Source: Monomorium pharaonis (lineage: Eukaryota; Arthropoda; Insecta; Hymenoptera; Formicidae). From it: a DNA stretch of 64,000 nucleotides. Within the stretch, counting starts at the first letter, position 1; the number at the start of each line of letters is the position of its first letter. Where the stretch lies: assembly GCF_013373865.1 (NCBI RefSeq), contig NC_050470.1, positions 12,078,183-12,142,182 of the forward strand. The letters are read 5' to 3'. A program made the position numbers and the translations under genes. Of the stretch, positions 11,460 through 24,719 are shown piece by piece. Under the pieces are notes generated by a model. The model searched no databases, had not been told where the DNA came from, and saw only the letters and a program-made list of their open reading frames with translations.

Positions 11460-12774
11460 TACTACTATGATAAGAAAATAAGGTAAATTTGTTTATAAAA
11501 TAAAAAATTTTTATTTATTTTTCCAAATCAACTTCATCGCCTTCGAAGTACTCCCCGTCGGACACAATGCACTTATGCCAACGTTTATTTCAATCCTCGA
11601 AACAGTTAGAGAAGTCTTTTTCCGGGATGGCCTTTAATACTTTCTTTGATTCGGCTTTTATCTCATCAATCAAGTCGAAACGGTGTCTCAGAAGCGATCT
11701 TTCGAATTTGAACAGCCAGCAATCGCACGGTGCTAAATCAAGCGAATACGATGGTTGTGAAACGATATGGGTCGAATTTTTGGTGAAATGTTCTCGAAGA
11801 ACCAATGCAACCGTGTGGGACAGTGCATTATCGTAATGCAAAAACCAAGAATTGTCTACCCACAATTCTGGCCTCTTGAGGCGAATAACTTCACGCAAAT
11901 GACGCATAACACTCAAATAATGTTCCTTGTTAACAGTTTGGCCTGGCGGAAGGAATTCATAATGCACAACACCGCGATAATCGAAGAAAACTGTCAACAT
12001 GACCTTTATTTTTGAGCGACTTTGACGCGGTTTTTTCGGTCTTGGTTCACCTGCTTTTGCACGATATTCGCTCGATTGGTCGGTTGTTTCCGGGTCGTAT
12101 GCATAGATCCAAGTTTCATCTCCCGTAATGATGCGTTTTATCACGTCCTGGTAGTCAGAAATTATTATTTTACAGATGTCAACGCGACGCTTTTTTTCCA
12201 AAAAATTAAGTGTTTTTGAAACCAATCGAGATTTGACGCGTTTAAGGCACATAACATCTTTTAAAATGATTTGGGTTTATTCAAATGAAATGCCCGCAGC
12301 ATCAGCAAGGTCTCTCTAATTGTTAATCGACGATTTTCGAGCACCAAATCTTTGATTTCCTTGACGTGGTTTTCATCGGTAAATGTTGATGGTCGTCCGG
12401 GGCGCTGTTCGTCTTGAACTCGTTCTCGGCCTTCTTTCAAGTCTTTGTACCACTTGTAAACATTTTTTTGCGACATAGCCTTATCATCAAAGACCTTCTG
12501 CATCCTCAATGTTTTCGCGGCAGAATATTCATTTCGCAAAATTTAATGCAAATTCTTTGCTCAACAAAATCAGACATAGTAAAAATCGAAAAACTCACTT
12601 TTGTATGTTTACAAAAACACATGTAACTCTGCAGCAATTAAATATATTGACATGAAACTCTACATACATGTCAAAGACAGTACTACCAACCCATAAAAAA
12701 AAATAATTTTATGATTTTATAGTACCCGCAAAGTTTAAAAAAAAAATTCACCTTATTTTTTGATCACAGTAGTA
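11460..12774 (-). mobile_element. mariner element, near full-length, inactive
   Basis: At 1315 bp this has normal mariner length. The right end is the 28-bp inverted repeat at 12747-12774 (TTCACCTTATTTTTTGATCA then CAGTAGTA). The left end at 11460 reads TACTACTATGATAAGAAAAT, a decayed copy of the same repeat. Both ends close with TA. The element encodes one transposase on the minus strand, now broken. A second copy of the family lies at 1-522. Confidence 0.93.
11515..12577 (-). pseudogene. mariner transposase, several frame breaks
   Basis: This is a cut-and-paste transposase of the mariner DDD family. The likely original start is the ATG at 12577 (MSDFVEQRICIKFC). A small deletion near 12535 shifts the frame to the N-terminal DNA-binding part, with NEYSAAKTLRM, SQKNVYKWYKD and DEQRPGRPS. 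A frameshift and an in-frame stop lie near 12290. The catalytic part runs from 12252: TGDETW (first Asp), HYDNALSH (second Asp; usually HDNAPSH) and YSLDLAPCD (third Asp). By my count 35 residues separate the second and third Asp, against 34 in typical mariners, so a codon may have been gained. A TGG-to-TGA change after NCFED at about 11590 ends the frame 25 codons early; the original stop is TAA at 11515-11517. The protein is dead. Confidence 0.92.
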
Positions 12775-14219
12775 AGTAAAATAAAAATTTAATAAATCAC
12801 GAATAATTTGCGTAAATGTTTTTATATTTTAATTCTAAGAATTTAAATATAACAGCTTTACATATTTGTACATTACGAAATTTATAAATAATCTTTTGTC
12901 TATTTTTTGTCTTTTGTGTATAGACTTTTGTGTATATTTGTAAAAATCAATAAATTGATGCAATAAAATCAATATTTTTTTCTAGATTTGTGTGAAAACA
13001 TTATCTCTAAAATTCCTTGCTTTATGAGACATGCCTGTGCATTTATTAATACATTAAATGCATTTATATATATTCATCGGCACGTTTTATTTTCACGACA
13101 ATTGCAAGTTGGACAACATATATAAGTGACATCATCGACGATATATTCAATTGCGTCACTATCAGTCGAATATCATGCTCAAGGATGAAACAGATGTAAT
13201 AATGTCGTTGAGTAAGTAATAGTCAATCTTTCACTGCGAATATAAGACTTCAAAATTATATAATGTTGTAATTTTTCAAATAAATAAGTTGCTTATTTTA
13301 CAATAATCACGTTGCATTCACAAACTCAAAATAAGCATTGTCTTACAATTAAAATATTAGTCAACATCATTGGCTTCTTCCAAGATTTTTCTCTGTTAAT
13401 AGATAACGGAAAGAATATTTTTATTGAAGCGTTTAAAAATTTAGCTGTATATGTAGAAACATGTCTAAAAATAATTTTGTTCAATCTAATAATTGGGAGG
13501 CTCAAGCTGATTACTCTAGAACGTTAAAACCTTTGTAACATTATGCTCATTATGCTTAAACATCCATAATTATTTAAGTAATCCAACCAAAGTTATTTCC
13601 AGATCTATACCGAGTTAAATTTTTAGATACTTCAGCAAAACGTTTTTTTCTATATAATTACAGATGTATACGGACTCTGATTTTACATAGACTCAATAAA
13701 CTATATAGATTTTATTGAAAACTTTAAAATATAGGTTTCTCGTCTACAAATTTTTAGCATTTAAATTTAGATATTTTTTATCCAATTTTACATATTAAAA
13801 TTTTACATATTAATTTTATTAAATAAATTTTATTAAAATAGGATCTATTATCTGCTTATATTTCCAGAAATTAGAATTTGTAAAGTTTTTATAATTGGCA
13901 ATTAAGTTGGTAAAATTTAAAGAATAATAATGTTATTTTAGAAAAACATCTGTTCTAGAAGAAATAAACGGATAGATGCGAAGAAAACATGCCTTAAAGA
14001 TATGTGTCATATTTTAAAGTATATTGTTAAAAATGTAAAATTTTATATTATTCTATTATAACGCTAAATATTTCTCTATAAAATTTGAATATAATTTTTA
14101 TTATTAAAAAATATTTAATTTTTTGTTTACTCTTGAGCATGTATATAAAATCGCGTTTTAAGTATTCATTTGTAAAAATTAATAAGTATTGAAAAAGTAC
14201 CATTACGAATTAAACTATA
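12775..14219. other. AT-rich stretch without recognised features
   Basis: AT-rich sequence with no convincing frame. A 71-codon frame at 13312-13527 has no domain or homology I recognise and looks like chance. No element borders are visible. Confidence 0.5.
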
Positions 14220-14546
14220 TTTTGTACGGGGAGGGTCATTTGCCTACATCTCGATTGCCTACAGCTTCGTTTGCCTACACGAAGATAATTAAGGTACAAA
14301 AATACTATTGCACACATGACATTATTACGCTCATACACTCTAGCAAGAGCAAGGGAGTGAATCCCAGATACGCACAGTGTAAAACAGACATCACCAATCA
14401 AATTCTATTAATTTATCCCAACATTAATTAAAGCAATAATCTGATTGAAACGACGTCCACGCTTGTACTGCACCACATTTTGCGACTTTCCAAGGCACCC
14501 ATACCGACGGGATGGGTCCGGAAAGGTGGACGAAGCTTTCCTTGTA

Positions 14547-14557
14547 CCCCCCCCCCC

Positions 14558-14615
<58 letters not shown>
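14547..14615. repeat. Poly-C and (TG)n microsatellite
   Basis: Eleven C (14547-14557) followed by a TG run of about 57 bases (14559-14615), in the core of foldback element 2. Element 1 has a CA run at the matching place, so the microsatellite belongs to the element family. Confidence 0.97.
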
Positions 14616-14617
<2 letters not shown>

Positions 14618-14844
14618 ACGCTTCGTACTGTTCCACATGGGTTTGCGACTTTCCATCTAAAGCAAGGTCTACCTACCTTTTTTTTATTTTTTAATCTACT
14701 TTTATTTTTATTTTTAATATGGTATATCTCAAAAACTAAAGCAGTTAGCCCTATAAGATCTATACAATTTTTTGTTTAGCATAACAAATATTATCAGAAA
14801 TCACCGTCAAATCAAGGCGTCCAAGTTATTGGAATCGTGCCTTC

Positions 14845-15565
14845 AGAGTATATGAACGCAATGACATCATGTGTGCAATGTGCATATGCGCAATAATGTC
14901 ATGTGTGCAATGTGTATGCGCGTAATAATATCACCTGTGCAATGTGTATGAACGTATTAATATCATGTGTGCAATGTGTTAATATTGTTTCTTTAGCTTA
15001 TGTGTGCAATAATGTCACGTGTGCAATGTCTATGTACGCAATAATGTCATGTGTGTAATGTGTATGACCGTATTAATGTCATGTGTGTAATGTGTATGAA
15101 CGTGTTAATATCTGTGTGTAATGTTTATGAGCAAAATAATATCATGTGTGCAATGTGTATGCGCGTAATAATATCATGTGTGCAATGTGTATGACCGTAT
15201 TAATATCATGTGTGCAATGTGTTAATATTGTTTCTTTAGCTTATACAATAATGTCATGTGTGCAATGTGTATGAACGTATTAATGTCATGTGCGCATGAA
15301 CGTGTTAATATCATGCGTACAATGTGCATATGCGCAATAATGTCACGTGTGCAATGTCTATGTGCGCAATAATGTCATGTGTGCAATGTGTAGGAACGTA
15401 TTAATATTATGTATGCAATGTGTATGAGCGAAATAATATCATGTGTGCAACGTGTATGAGCGTAATAATGTCAATGATCATGTATGCAATGTGTATGAAC
15501 ATATTAATGTCATGTGTGCAACGTGTATAAGCAAAATAATATCATATGTGCTATCGTATTTTTTA
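14845..15565. repeat. Tandem array of inverted 32-bp type units
   Basis: About twenty diverged units with the core ATGTCATGTGTGCAATGTGT, followed by ATGNNCG and an AATAATRTC-like stretch. They are the reverse complement of the units at 10499-10818. Some units are shortened, and a TTAATATTGTTTCTTTAGCT variant appears three times in the family (near 11185, 14980 and 15220). This shows that blocks of several units were duplicated together. Confidence 0.92.
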
Positions 15566-15701
15566 AACTTCAATTATTTTCGTGTGTGCAAACTAAGCTG
15601 TAGGCAATCGAAATGTAGGTAATCAGGCACCTTTGCAAAATTTGTGTGCAAACGAAGCTGCAACTAGGAATATAGACAATTGAAACCCACTCTTTTGTAC
15701 G

Positions 15702-18700
15702 TACAGTTTATAATAAAACTCTTACAAATATTTGTGCGAAAATTTATTTAAATTCACTGACTTATTTAGGAGTTATTTATTTAAAACTGCAAGAAAATAA
15801 GATAATTTTCGCTGCATAAGCTAATTTAAACAAAATTGTTTGTTGTTTTTTTTTTTGGAATCGGTTTCAAAGTCAAAATTCGAACATTTATAATTAAAAT
15901 TTCTTGTTGTTGATTTGGAAAAAAGAAATAAATTTAAAAAGTCTGCAATTTTTTAATTGCGATAACGTTTAATTGGTGCTGTAAAACCGAAACATCCTTA
16001 AATCTAATCTTAATCTGTATTGATTTGTTTAATTTGAAAATTATATTACTTTAATGAGATTTTTAATCAATTTAAATAGACAAATGAGATTTATAAAACC
16101 GATGACATAATATCAATTAGTTTGTTAGTTTGTTCAACCATGAAAAGTACGTGAACGCATTATCTCATCGCTATTCTCTAGTTTCCCGGGGTAGCCCGGG
16201 CGAGCGTCATCGATCCAAAACTCTTTCACCATACTCTACAATCATTCTTATTTTATTCAATGCATTTTTTCTTTAAAACAATTGATCCCAAATTCGAAGG
16301 CAGAAACATGCAAAATATTCCGCATATTATTATACCCAAATGCTAATCTGGGGACAAATGTTTTGCTACAAAATTTTTTTATAAGACAAAATCTTTTGTT
16401 TTTAAAATGTTATAATATTAAAAAAAAATCTGATTTATTTCTGAAACAGCAATCTTAAATATTATATTACATGTATTATATTAATATATATTATCTGTAC
16501 ATTATAGTAAAAAACATTTTACATTTACGTATTAAAACTGATTTTAGTTAAAATTTTTATTATAAATTTTTAACATACTCAAGTATCAAGTTAACATAAT
16601 GTAAATTTAAATATCTTAAATATGTTAAATTAATATTTAATATTTCTTGTTAAAATAACGTAATTTATGAATAAATATACAACTAACATGAAAATAATAT
16701 GGTTTTAAAATGTAAATTAAAAATTAATGAATAAACGTGTCAACATTATAAATGCCAAGTGTTAAATTTCTTAACAAGTAAATTTGAGTGCACTTTTGGG
16801 ATATTTTATAATAATATATGTTTATTTTAATACAAATTTTCCAACTGTATCAAAGAGTTAATTAGAGTAATTGCGTTAAATTATTTCTCAACTTTATAAT
16901 TGTAATCGAAGGTCGATCAAATTTTAACTCGTGCCGCTATATCAGAAACATTCCTTTCATGTCTTATCAGTTAGATGTACATTGATCTCCTTAGCGAAAC
17001 ACGCCATTAATTATTCGACACGACGCATGTGTTTTTAACTTTTGCCAACTAATCACTCTTCACGCTTTCGACTACATTTTTATCATGCAAACAAGCACAT
17101 ATTTGAAATTGATATTACAAATTTCGTTTAACAGTTCTATTAAATTTAACTCACTTCAATAAATTAAAATATTTTGTATTTATAATACAATTACACAATA
17201 TTTATAATATGATGACAATAAACTTGTAATGAATGAATAATTCCGTCATAATTAAAAGGTCAAAATAATAAATAAAATTAAAACCGATAAATGTGATGTA
17301 AACGATACAATTAAGCAAAGAAATGTCATTTTTCGGTTGAGGCAAATCTTGGTGTCTAATAATATTTTTTTGTAAATTTTTATAATTTCCAGTTCATACA
17401 AATTGGGCATTGATCTTAAAATATACTTCTAAATTGAAGCTGTAATATATTACATTATAAATTAAATTTAGGACAAGCAATTTAATAATACGTTAATGTT
17501 AAAAAGCATTTTAAAACACTATAAAAATTTATTGCAAAAATTAAAAATTAAAATTTGTAAAAATTTAATAATTAAAAATTGATATTTCTTGCATAATTGT
17601 TAAAATTTGAATTATTTGGCGAGACTATAATTACAGATACTGAAGCGTTTTTTGAGATTTCTCCAAAGATTATATATATGTACCGCGTATAATTTGTTTT
17701 CTTCAAGATCAACATTTCAATTTTAAACGCGTTTTTACACATATAGACTTTTCTAATACTAAATTTTATAATTTTCTACAAATATAGGATAATTATATTT
17801 GCTTTTACATTTCTTTGTTACGTAATTTTCAAAGTTTATGATAATTTCTAACATCATTTCTAAGTTATTAATTCAAATAATATTTTGTGGAATAAAAAAA
17901 GTGTGACATATTATTGAATTAAAATAAAGAGATAAATGCATAAATTAGCATGAATGATGCAATTATTTAAAAAATCCATAATAATATAAATGAACAGTTT
18001 ATAAATCATTTCATTAAAAGAGTTATACTTACGAACAAATTATATTCGACCTTATGTTGAAAACGTTTGAGAAAGTATCTTTCCATAATGTTTATGTATC
18101 TATAATGTATTGCTTGTTTGCGCGTGTATGTGTAAATAAACAAAATAAAATCGTAATGTTTATATCATAATTTTATCCTAAGTAATATTTTTACATATTA
18201 ATTTAATCAATTTTTCACTGAATAACTGTTCCTACAATACTTAGAAAAAATACTAAAAATTACTTTGCAATTAAAAAAAAAAAACTATAAATTCCTATAG
18301 CAAAAATCTATGAATCGATAAATCCAATTTACGGAGAATCCACGAAACGAATGTACGCAGTCTCTGTTCACGTCACTCGCGGTAATCGTAACTACCACGT
18401 GTAACGTATCAAAGTATACATATGTACAAGAGTATAAATGTAATCTAAAAGTATAACCTGATCACAATCTGTATTTAAAAAATCTGTAAAACAGTTATAA
18501 CAGAAAATTATTCATTAAATAAATCCAAATAATACATAATAGGTATTATAAAAACATCCGCTTCTATAAATTAATTTCTAATTGACATCAAAATTGGATA
18601 CAGTGCGATCTTAACAAATAAATTTTCGTCGATAACAATTGTTTTATAAAACAATTACTTTATTTGAACATGGCAAGTTGCGTAGTAATTATATGTTTTC

Positions 18701-18992
18701 AAAATTACCGCCTTTTTCTTCTCTTTAATACAAAGTGCATTGGTAAACTATTTATAGCCTTGCAACCCCAACATAATCAATTATACTTTTCTTTCTTTAG
18801 AATATAATTATTAAGGTATACATATAACGGCATTTCTTAAATTAATTTTTTCTAATTTTAATAAATTTAATGCATCGGTATTTTATCGCATTATTTACGA
18901 TCAATCAATTGGATTCTTAACATCACAGACGATAGGACGAATCTATTTTGCGATGCATGCACGGGATTCAACATGCACATGGGATTACTCAC
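15702..18992. other. AT-rich stretch, probably filamin first intron
   Basis: No supported gene or repeat. A small GC-rich patch CCCGGGGTAGCCCGGGCGAG near 16189-16208 lacks any open frame. A second less AT-rich patch lies at 18320-18410. The sequence just left of 18993 starts with GTGAGT, the donor of the filamin exon, so at least the right part is intron. Confidence 0.5.
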
Positions 18993-19335
18993 CGATATTG
19001 ACAATCCTGATGCCCTCGTCCTCCAAGAACTTAAGAGCGACAGACACATTCTCCAGTTTCTGAGAACGGAAGGTGGGCCGCTGGTTGTGTTTCGGCAGTC
19101 GCTTCTGCGCGAGCACTTCGATGAGGCTCACCAGCCGGAGACCGTCGGACAGGTCGCATTCCAGGTCGGCGATGTGCTTGTTCGCCGCCTTCAGCCGTTC
19201 GTTTGCCCATCTCGTGAAAGTGTTCTGTTGAATTCGCTTCCACTGCGCGTCCTCGGCCAGCTCGCGCTCGAACATCTCGTCCTCCTCCTCCTTGGCGGAG
19301 TTCTCGCACTTAACTGACTTATCATTCTCATTCAT
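18993..19335 (-). CDS. cher: Filamin, first coding exon (N-terminal CH domain)
   Basis: Filamin is a large cytoplasmic actin cross-linker: an N-terminal actin-binding region of two calponin-homology (CH) domains followed by many Ig-like repeats. This exon encodes 114 residues plus one base. After an acidic start (MNENDKSVKC...EEEDEMFE) comes LAEDAQWKRIQQNTFTRWAN and then LSDGLRLVSLIEVLAQKRLP, followed by HNQRPTFRSQKLENVSVALK and FLEDEGIRIVNI. These are the hallmark blocks of filamin CH1. The start ATG at 19335 has A at -3 and is followed by a filamin-like leader. The exon ends at 18993 with a GTGAGT donor in phase 1, just where other filamins continue into IDS...IVDGNLKLI. The next exons lie further left; none is recognisable in this window, so the first intron is at least about 19 kb. 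The rest of the gene is not seen. The symbol follows the Drosophila orthologue. Confidence 0.93.
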
Positions 19336-19500
19336 TTTATCGGCTGGTCCACTGCTACACTCTTACGGGTGAGGGTGGTGGGGTGCACGCCCCTGTGTTG
19401 GTGCCTAAGGATCACAGTATTGGTAGTTGCGAGTGTTGTTGGTGACGAGGATGTGGCTGTGTGTTTGCGACTCGAGAAGTAGTGATGGGCACAAACTGTT
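19336..19500 (-). promoter_or_regulatory. Probable filamin 5' leader / promoter-proximal region
   Basis: The stretch upstream of the filamin ATG is clearly less AT-rich than its surroundings, with G/T-rich text such as GGGTGAGGGTGGTGGGGTGC on the plus strand. It has no repeat character. It is likely 5' UTR or promoter-proximal sequence. A CCTTAG on the minus strand near 19410 could be a splice acceptor if the leader is split, but that is a guess. Confidence 0.35.
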
Positions 19501-20499
19501 GGTTTGAAATTTGAAAGAGAGCTTTGTCAATAGTATGAACGCCTGTTGTTGTGTATTAACCTAGAATTGACTTATTTGTTGATATATCAATTGGCCTTCA
19601 AATCCACGTGCAATTTTAATTTAGATCTTTGAATTATTTGGATTTCGCGAAAAACGAATGAAAAATTTCATCAAACTATTACTTAATTAAATTAATTTGA
19701 AAACAATGTCGTTATTTTTTTTAAATTAAAATAAATGATGAAATTTGTTAAAGATAATAGATAGAGTGATTTATGTAAATGTAAATACAATAGAAGCATT
19801 TCTAACAGTTATAACATTATTAACTTTATACATCACAAAAACCATAGTTTTAATCACTTTTTAAATAATAATAATTTAGTTAATAACAACAATAATACTA
19901 ATTTAATTAGTCACTTTCTAAATAGTAAAAATAATTTTATAAACGTATAATTAATTAGCACATAAAAAGTTTAACTGAGGTGCAAAAGTGCAATTTTTAA
20001 TTTGTCTTAGGTAAATAATTGCTCAAACACAATTCGAACATATCAACGTTATTGGCGCGTTGTTTCCTAAACTGAATAATTATCATAATTTTTTGTTGAA
20101 CCTTCGAAATAATTGTGTAGGTATCTCAAGCATAATAATGTTGCTGTAAAATGTTTCAATAGCAATCTAGCAATTAATTTTAGAAGTTAAGTCCTTAAAA
20201 TTAAGGGCTCCAAAAAGAAAGTAAATAAATGTGTTTTGACAATACAATTTTGTTTAAAAATTAATTCAAAGACTACTTTGATATTCCTGGGAGAATTAAT
20301 TTTTTCGAATATATAAAATACTCTCCGAACATGTAACGATTATTCTATATACATTAAAATATTTTTTTAAAATAAAAAAATTTTTACTAACATTTATTGC
20401 ATTTACATTTTATAAATATTTTATTATAAATATTACAGAAACATTTTTAGAATGTTAATTTGAAAAGTTTATGAATATTTCAGGAATATTTAGTTAGGT

Positions 20500-20890
20500 T
20501 GTGTCTATCGCTAATACGAGCACGCATACTTGCGCAGCCGTAGAAGAAGAGGCTGAACGTCGGTGTACCTACCTGCACGTACGTACGTGTGCCGACGAAT
20601 CGAACGCACCTTCTTTAGTATGGGTGCGTGCATGCGCACGTGTATGTAGGATGCTGACACGATATCAGCTGGAGCGACTCCGTTTTCACGATCTGCTGAT
20701 GAGTCGTTGAGTTTGCGTTTCTCAACTCGCTTCGGATCACTCAGCAGGATACATCGATCGAAAGAAGACTTTCCTTGATAGCGGTGTCTCGTATCCTTGA
20801 AGTACCTTTTCAGGATAGTCGCCTGTCCTAATTCGCAATAATAATTCACCTGCAACGCGAAATATCGTAGTTAAAACATTATCGGCAATC
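20500..20890. other. GC-richer island upstream of filamin
   Basis: About 390 bp with markedly higher GC than the flanks and CpG-containing text (for example GCACGTACGTACGTGTGCCG). Open frames of 69 (plus) and 114 (minus) codons cross it, but they have no recognisable domain and the composition alone explains them. It lies about 1.2 kb upstream of the filamin start codon on its strand, so an alternative promoter or non-coding first exon is the most natural reading. Confidence 0.35.
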
Positions 20891-22594
20891 AAATCGTTCG
20901 GACACGAATAAGACGCCTCGTATTTTATACTTTTATAAGATTTTTATCGTATATTTCTATAAGATCATACAATTAATAATTAATTTCTCTATATTCTATA
21001 CATAGAAAGAATTTTTTTCTCTCTTAAAATTTCCTTTCAAAATCATAATAGTCTTAGATTAACATAGCCTTCAAAAAATTTTAACTATAATTTTGATAAA
21101 ACTTTATTAAATTTTTATGACTACTATGATTTTGAAAGCAGTAATTTATAACGAACTTCTTCTTCTTCTTTAACCCAATGGTTTTCTATCCCTCTCCGGA
21201 CACAGTACCACGATTTCACAAAATGTTAGAGCAGCAATCGTAAGAATAAATTGTGCTCCTTATAGTAGTAATGAAAACTTGTAATTGAAAATCATAATTT
21301 ATCAAAAGACTTATAATTATTGCCAACCTGAAGAAAATTTAAATATTTCAAAAATAAAAGATTTTAACAGAGAGATATAAGTTTACATGGTAAAAAATCG
21401 ATATATTGCTTTGCATTAACAAAAATTTCAATTTTTGTTTTTTTTTTTACATGATTGAATCCAGTTTACGAAAGTGCATGGAATCGATTAATTTCGTTTG
21501 TAAAGATTCGCGCACGTGTTTAACTGTCCAATATCTTAACATGTTTTACATGTTTAGCTTCTCCATAAATAAAATACCTAATTATAATGTGACATTCCAA
21601 AGAAATAATTTGAAAAATAAACTTTTCTGTTCATACACGCTACATACACATTAGTTTATTTAAATATATTTTTCTTAATAAAAAGCATTCATATTTAGAT
21701 TTCAATAAGAGAAGACAAGAGAAAGTATCTCAATTTATTATTTATTATTTATAAAATAAATTCGATGTAATGTTATATTACCATGTCTAACAAGCGAGCT
21801 ATTGAATTTTTCACGCATGATAGAAAATTAATCGGACGCACGTTAAATTACGAATCCTAGTGCACGGCGAGATGCCAAGTTATTTTTGGTACGCGCGTAC
21901 ATACCTATACGTGACTTTTTTCCAAGGTCTGATATTACATTCGAAAGATGAACTTCATAAGCGTGAACATTGTTGTTTGCAAACATTGAATAGATAACAT
22001 AATCAAAGTTATCTTTTTACAGAGAGGCGGCTTAATTTACATTGTATCAAAATACATTTGCGCATAACATAATAATAAATTGTGTATATAAAACATAAAA
22101 TATATTTCACAATTTAATATCTCAGTCTGAGAAGGCTTGATCTTCTGCACTATTTTTTTGAACATAATAATCGTGTTTTTATATAATTATCTGATACTTC
22201 GCAATTTCTTATAATTAAAATATTATCTGCGTAACATAAATAAGATAGTGTCACATTGTCAATAAAATCCACGATATGTATGTAATATATTGTACATTGT
22301 TATCTATTATTAGTGAAAGTTTTTACAAGATGACGAAATAATGTTAAAATACGATTGTTTTTATCGTGGCACTTAAAGTCAAGAAGGAGATTTAAGATAT
22401 CACTTCAATCAAGCTGTCATCGAATTTAGAGATTTTAACATGTACTCCTCGACATTAAAATTCACCTTTTTGTCAATCAAATTATAAAAATAATATGCAA
22501 ATAAATAAAAAATCTTTATAAATTTCACATATATTTTGCTAATAAAATGGATTAATCTGTATTATGTACATTATCAACCCATTTATTGATTTAC

Positions 22595-22661
<67 letters not shown>

Positions 22662-24719
22662 AAATATGTTGCATATAAATTAGAAATATTATTTTAATAA
22701 TAATTAAATTAATTGTTACATCAAAATGTTATTTATGTAAATTCCGTTTCTTTTATTATATTTACAAATTTTTCAAAAATTTACTTTATAAATTTACTTT
22801 ATACAATCAACGAATTATTTGAATAAACATATATACACTTATGAAAAAAATATAAATTTTAGAATAAAGACACTGTTTTTTCAATGAATTCTCGATATTC
22901 CAAAATAATCAGAAAATTATTACACACAAACTCGTTCGTTCTGTCGGACAAACTCTTTATTTCATACGATAAACTTTCTATCAGCGGTCTGTAAAAAACT
23001 GTCAACGAGAAATTACGGCATCTTCTTCATTTTGTTTAAAATTCTCTTTAAAAGTGTAATATATTAGCAGAAAAAAGGCAAATATTCCGATTATACTTTT
23101 CTCTTGATGACATATGAATTTTATTAAAAAGTAATATAAAACGTCACTATTCGAATTACATTATCAAGAACGCGTGATTATTATTTTGAGACTCGACTTA
23201 CAATTAATTTACAATTTTATATACTTTTTATAGACAATATTAAAAACAATTGTTTGAACATTTTAGGATTTTTATAGTGCTTAATTTTTACCGCAGTCAA
23301 AAAGCAAGCCAAAATTTATAATAAAAAGCTAATACTAAGTATTAATTTTAACTATAGCTGCCATTTTGTTCAAACGCTATATTTTGAAAACGTCTACATC
23401 GAGCTGTGTTTCAACTGTATAAATGTGTGTCATTTTGCTTCCTCATAAGTCCTGTGAAAACAGCAGTAATCATAAACACTATTTTTAAAAAACATGATTT
23501 AGAAAATTTTGAATATCAATGGTATTTTTAAATAAAATTTAATTTTTACAAAATTTAAATAACAAGTATAAAAAAGTGTCTTTACAATAAAATAAATACG
23601 ACTTCTCTATCTCTTATATACGGATATTTATAATATATATAATAATAATATTCATAATATATATAATAATAATGTGTATGTATATTAAAGTACACACATT
23701 CTCTCTTAAAACTCTCTCTTTTAAAAATTATTTTATAAATATTTCTGTCTCTCTCTTAAATTTGGATATGTCTTTAGATTTAAGTTCTAATATAATTATA
23801 TATTTATTTTTATACAAACTTTATATATTTAGTTCTTCAGAAATTAATAACAATTAGTCTAATATTATTTTTTATCATAGAAATATTGATAAATATTTAA
23901 AAATAAATTTTTTTTAATATTAATAATTTTAAAAGAATATTAAAAAAATATTAAAAGAATATGTATGACGTAATATTGAATTAGATATTGACTACAAAAT
24001 ACAATTTATTTTATCAATGCAAACTAATATTGGAAAGCAATTTGCAAATTATATGGCCCCAATAATTTGTGGTATTAAAGTATATGCGATGTACGTGCAC
24101 TGTACTTAATTTAAGTCAAATGTTTAACTAGTCTTGAAAAAAAACTTTAAACACACACCAGGAATTCAGCAAGATATTATCAATAATAAAGGCAAATTAC
24201 TCCGATAAACTTAATAAATTAATTTATGTGATTGCTTACTTCTCTTTTCAGATTGTAATACTATCATGTGATAACATCACATAGTCATAAAATATGAATC
24301 GTAATGGCAAATTTAGAATTAAATTCTTTCTATTAAAAAATTTATACGTTTTCATTCATCGATATTTATGATATATCGATAAGATATATCTCACGAATTA
24401 GATTTTAAAAGAGTAAAAATAATAAAATTGTTTTCTATAGCAAAAATTTTGCATTTTATTTTAACAAGAGATTTACCCAGTTTTATAATTATCACTTCAT
24501 TTAATATCGGAAAATTAAAATCCACGATAAATAATTTTTTAAATACTTGCTGAAATTTTGAGCAAATTAATATATTAATATGGCATTTAATAATTAATAC
24601 AATGCAACAAAATTTTTTTTGCCTAAAACAGTAAATGTGAAATATATGTATATAAATTTTTTCTTATAAATAGTAATCAATTAGAGTAATTAGACAATAA
24701 TCGAAATCAAATACTAATA
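20891..24719. other. AT-rich intergenic stretch
   Basis: AT-rich sequence without a supported gene. A TA/TG microsatellite lies at 22599-22657. Short runs of CTCTCT occur near 23700-23760. No element borders were found. Confidence 0.5.
22599..22657. repeat. (TA)n(TG)n microsatellite
   Basis: About 27 bases of TA followed by about 33 bases of TG. Confidence 0.96.

Larger units (their letters stand above)
14229..15692. mobile_element. Foldback element 2, related to element 1
   Basis: The left end reads TTGCCTACATCTCGATTGCC followed by TACAGCTTCGTTTGC. The right side has the same text inverted (15596-15640), followed by a second, more decayed copy of the terminus (15645-15692). A 9-bp direct repeat TTTTGTACG flanks the element at 14220-14228 and 15693-15701. 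The left arm is short (about two units). The right arm is a long array of inverted 32-bp type units. The core (14440-14680) holds the CCACATGGGTTTGCGACTTT phrase, the CGACGGGATGGGT-like GC patch, a C run and a TG microsatellite. There is no coding capacity. Confidence 0.82.

Noticed and set aside
11590..12252. Intact 220-residue transposase gene
   Set aside because: It is open only from an internal ATG; the N-terminus is in other frames and the end is cut by a stop, so the gene is broken.
19031..19317. Frames on both strands overlapping the filamin exon
   Set aside because: They are shadows of the coding exon in other frames; only the filamin frame gives a known domain and a splice donor.
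20511..20855. 114-codon minus-strand frame upstream of filamin
   Set aside because: No recognisable domain, no splice context, and the length is explained by the local GC-rich composition.
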